Positions 4,000 through 6,364 of a stretch of DNA of 6,364 nt are shown one piece after another. This DNA comes from an uncultured Eubacteriales bacterium (GTDB lineage Bacteria > Bacillota > Clostridia > Oscillospirales > CAG-272), in contig CAKRQU010000036.1 in the NCBI GenBank assembly GCA_934394585.1, forward strand, positions 1 through 6,364, written 5' to 3'. A program made the position numbers and the translations under genes. Below the pieces are notes generated by a model that was given only the letters and a program-made list of their open reading frames with translations, was not told where the DNA came from and searched no databases. The first letter of the stretch is position 1; each line of letters starts with the position of its first letter.

Positions 4000-5565
4000 A
4001 TGCTTTGGATAATATTTTTTGTTTTTGCCGCTATAGTGATGACTACAGAACTTTTGCTTTCTGCAAAAAGGTCGTTTTTTGTGACGCTGGTGCGCGCGGC
4101 GTCTCATGTACTCACAGTGGTGGTGTCATTTATCATGGCAAAAGCCATATCGCCCGCGATTGTCATGCGCCTGTGGAAGCTGGAAGAGGTATCGGGCTCG
4201 ATAGAAGACCCGCTCACATACCGGCAGGCTACCGAGCTTGTTTCTGAAAATTCACCTATAGCCGCCGCTCTCATAGCGCCGCTGGTTTTCTTTGCGCTGT
4301 GGCTGCTTATCGGCATAGTTTTCTATATTATCTACAAAATAATCGCCGTTTCCAAGGGATATAAATTCCCGCGCGAGTCGGACGAAAGCGGGCAGCGCGT
4401 CGCCTCGATGTGTATAGGCGTTGCCATGGCGCTGATGATAATTTTTACATTCTGGATGCCGTTCGCGGGCTATACCGTGATGATACATGAAAGCGCCGTC
4501 GCTTTGAGAAATGCCGACGAAAACGGGAACGGCTCTGTCGATATGACCGAAATGAGGGCGGATATCGATGCATTTCTGGACGCGGAAAAATCTTATGAGG
4601 CAATGATTTTTTCAAATAAATTTTCCTCGTTTGTTTTCAGCGGGCTTACCACGTATAAAACAGACGGAGAAAAATCATCGCTTTACCGCGAGCTTCCGGA
4701 TGCGATGAGCGCGGGATATGCTCTGGCACAGGAATACAATGCCGAGAAGCCGGACGGAAAAAGCAGATTTGATTTGGATCCTTACCGCAATGTGTTTTTT
4801 GCCATGGCGGACGCTTCCGAAAAATCTCACATGGAGGCGAGCCTCTTTTCCTCATATTTCAGAGCTTTGGCAAGATCGCAGAGATCCGGCGAGGAAGCCT
4901 ATCTCGGAACATATCTGAAAATGTATGAGCATGATGAAACCGGCAGGCTTTTCGACAAAATAGTGGATATAATACTCGATGATTTCAGCGACACCACCGC
5001 GCAGACATTTCCTTCCGATATGCGGAAATTTGCCGGTGTGATACATGATATTTTCGGCGCAAGCGATGTGATGACTGCTATATCATCCGAAGATGAAAAA
5101 ATAGATAAGGAAACTGTCAGCGCTTTTTTCAATGAGATTAATCCCGATTCGGCTGATACCGTTTCCGAGATAATAGTCGAATATACGGATCTGATGGAAA
5201 AGGGAAGCGCGGAGCTTGACGCGGTAAATCTTTTCAAGGATATATATAACGATATGGCAAATGCAAAAGCCGATCCGGCATTTCCCGATGAAAAATACGA
5301 AAAAGAAGTCGACGCCGTATCCGAAATAATAGTCACATTCAGAGAGGACAGCGGGGACACATTCAAAATGCTGGATGCATATATGAAATCGGATATCATT
5401 TCCGCCGCCGTATCGGAAGCGGTAAAAAACGGCAGTATAGGCATATTTACATTGTCGCAGGAAAAGCTCGATCGTCTGACAGAAGAATTTGAAAAATATA
5501 CAGCCGAAAACGGCAGTGATATCAGAATAAATGACCTCGCCATGCTTTTCGGGATAAATATATAA
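4000..5565 (+). CDS. CvpA-like membrane protein with large extracytoplasmic helical domain and EF-hand-like loop
   Basis: A 521-residue protein that I cannot name with confidence. Four hydrophobic helices (about 1-20, 27-51, 86-112 and 134-157) make up the N-terminal third. Short basic loops, SAKR at 21-24 and the Lys/Arg-rich stretch 113-133, should face the cytoplasm, which places both termini outside. This pattern resembles CvpA (colicin V production) family proteins; that assignment is inference. Right after helix four is a canonical 12-residue EF-hand loop, Asp173 to Glu184 (DENGNGSVDMTE), which suggests calcium binding. The remaining roughly 340 residues are acidic and probably helical, with related segments near 321-331, 388-396 and 440-449 sharing the pattern [DE]-I-I-[LV]. 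The ATG at 4000 was chosen because GGAAGGAAG (3983-3991) precedes it and the promoter at 3919-3947 lies within the longer open frame. The HAD gene follows after 14 bases, so the two are probably cotranscribed. Confidence 0.7.
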   Translation: MLWIIFFVFAAIVMTTELLLSAKRSFFVTLVRAASHVLTVVVSFIMAKAISPAIVMRLWKLEEVSGSIEDPLTYRQATELVSENSPIAAALIAPLVFFALWLLIGIVFYIIYKIIAVSKGYKFPRESDESGQRVASMCIGVAMALMIIFTFWMPFAGYTVMIHESAVALRNADENGNGSVDMTEMRADIDAFLDAEKSYEAMIFSNKFSSFVFSGLTTYKTDGEKSSLYRELPDAMSAGYALAQEYNAEKPDGKSRFDLDPYRNVFFAMADASEKSHMEASLFSSYFRALARSQRSGEEAYLGTYLKMYEHDETGRLFDKIVDIILDDFSDTTAQTFPSDMRKFAGVIHDIFGASDVMTAISSEDEKIDKETVSAFFNEINPDSADTVSEIIVEYTDLMEKGSAELDAVNLFKDIYNDMANAKADPAFPDEKYEKEVDAVSEIIVTFREDSGDTFKMLDAYMKSDIISAAVSEAVKNGSIGIFTLSQEKLDRLTEEFEKYTAENGSDIRINDLAMLFGINI

Positions 5566-5579
5566 AAGGGGAAATAAAA

Positions 5580-6290
5580 ATGATAAAATTACTTGCTTTT
5601 GATCTGGATGGCACGCTCACATGCCATAAAACGCCGCTTTGCAAAGCAAATCGCGATACGCTCACGGCGCTTGCTAAAAAATACAAACTGCTCATGGTAG
5701 GCGCGGGAAACTGCCGCAGAATATTTGAACAGATGGAGCATTTTCCGATAGATATCATAGGAAATTACGGCATGCAATATGCCGAATACAACAGTGAAAA
5801 AGCCGATATCGAAACGATCGAGGACAATGTAATGCCCTGCGACAGAGAATCATGCGAGGCGCGCGTGAAAATGCTGCGTGAAAAATACGGTTTTACGGAA
5901 TATGCGGGCGACAGCGTGGAATTTCATGCTTCCGGTTGCGTTACATTTGCCATACTCGGCACAAAAGCGAAAATAGAAGACAAACTCGCTTTCGACCCCG
6001 ACAGAAAGAAACGCCGCGCCATATATGACGAGGTTTGCGAAGTGTTTTCCGACTATAATGTATTTGTGGGCGGTTCGTCTTCGTTTGATATGGCGCCGGC
6101 GCCGTATAATAAATATTATGCGCTGGATAAATATTGCAAAGAAAGAAATATCGCGCATGATGAAGTAATATTTGTAGGTGATGACTACGGTCTGGGCGGA
6201 AATGATGAATCTGTATATAAATCGGATTTCGGCTTTATCAAGGTGGATGATTATCTGAAATTTCCCGAAGCTGTGGCGGATTTGCTGTAA
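5580..6290 (+). CDS. HAD-superfamily hydrolase, eukaryotic-type phosphomannomutase-like
   Basis: This 236-residue cytosolic protein belongs to the HAD superfamily, cap type IIB. Motif I is DLDGTLT (8-14), with Asp8 as the expected nucleophile and Asp10 as acid/base. Several blocks resemble the eukaryotic phosphomannomutase family: FHASG..TFAILG (115-127), FDPDRKKR (138-145), VGGSSSFDMAP (163-173), then NKYYALDKY (177-185) with the motif III Lys178, and FVGDDYGLGGND (198-209) with the metal-binding acidic residues. It could be a phosphomannomutase or a sugar-phosphate phosphatase of the same fold. In the motif II region it reads VGAGN (40-44), where phosphomannomutases as I recall have VGGSD, so the usual Ser is Gly43; this favours caution about the reaction. 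AAGGGGA (5566-5572) precedes the ATG, and the 14-base gap points to an operon with the membrane protein upstream. No terminator is visible after it. Confidence 0.85.
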   Translation: MIKLLAFDLDGTLTCHKTPLCKANRDTLTALAKKYKLLMVGAGNCRRIFEQMEHFPIDIIGNYGMQYAEYNSEKADIETIEDNVMPCDRESCEARVKMLREKYGFTEYAGDSVEFHASGCVTFAILGTKAKIEDKLAFDPDRKKRRAIYDEVCEVFSDYNVFVGGSSSFDMAPAPYNKYYALDKYCKERNIAHDEVIFVGDDYGLGGNDESVYKSDFGFIKVDDYLKFPEAVADLL

Positions 6291-6327
6291 AAAATCGAAA
6301 AATGCGGAAAAAATATACAAAAACATA

Positions 6328-6356
6328 TTGACAAAAATATAAAATGGACGTATAAT
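6328..6356 (+). promoter_or_regulatory. Perfect consensus sigma-A promoter leading out of the window
   Basis: TTGACA (6328-6333) and TATAAT (6351-6356) are both perfect, with a 17-base spacer in very AT-rich sequence. The expected start lies at or just past the window end, so the gene it drives is not visible. A strong constitutive unit such as a stable RNA or an abundant protein would fit. Confidence 0.9.
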
Positions 6357-6364
6357 CAAAAATG

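Noticed and set aside
4899..5543. 214-codon minus-strand open frame rich in Ser and Ile
   Set aside because: It is antisense to the outer domain of the membrane protein. Its composition reflects the complement of GAA/GAT/GCG codons, and no start signal is visible.

Overview
The window looks like chromosomal DNA of an endospore-forming Firmicute, most likely an uncultured member of the Clostridia. The basis is a gpr-spoIIP sporulation pair, Shine-Dalgarno sites of the AGGAGG type, sigma-A promoters with 17-base spacers, CCA-encoding tRNA genes, and frequent ATA and AAA codons. No more precise taxonomic placement can be supported from the sequence.

Layout. Positions 1-295 are non-coding and carry two strong hairpins, probably the end of an upstream transcription unit, then a weak promoter. 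Next, on the + strand, are a DUF624/YesL-like membrane protein (296-1306), the germination protease Gpr (1365-2276) and a SpoIIP-type protein (2334-3275). A bidirectional terminator (3300-3348) separates these from a minus-strand tRNA cluster: tRNA-Ser(UGA), then tRNA-Ser(GCU). This cluster is read from a good sigma-A promoter at 3838-3866. Back to back with it, a second sigma-A promoter (3919-3947) drives a two-gene + strand operon: a CvpA-like membrane protein with a large outer domain (4000-5565), and a HAD hydrolase resembling eukaryotic-type phosphomannomutase (5580-6290). The window ends on a perfect consensus promoter for an unseen downstream gene.

Function. Gpr degrades the small acid-soluble proteins when spores germinate. 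SpoIIP normally cuts septal peptidoglycan during engulfment together with SpoIID and SpoIIM. Their adjacency is the classic Bacillus/Clostridia arrangement.

Most notable points. (1) The SpoIIP homologue keeps the family scaffold but has replaced the residues expected to bind zinc and catalyse: HTH is ATR, DIHRD is DISRE, and the catalytic Glu of the LIEVG motif is Lys. It looks like a conserved pseudoenzyme. (2) A 40-bp perfect direct repeat duplicates the 5' third of tRNA-Ser(UGA) plus its 14-base leader 217 bp upstream. The segment between is rich in hairpins and lies between the promoter and the tRNAs. This looks like a small tRNA-targeted insertion or duplication scar, or a tRNA-like leader. 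(3) The Shine-Dalgarno of gpr is buried in the 3' arm of a 15-bp terminator-like hairpin that follows the DUF624 gene.
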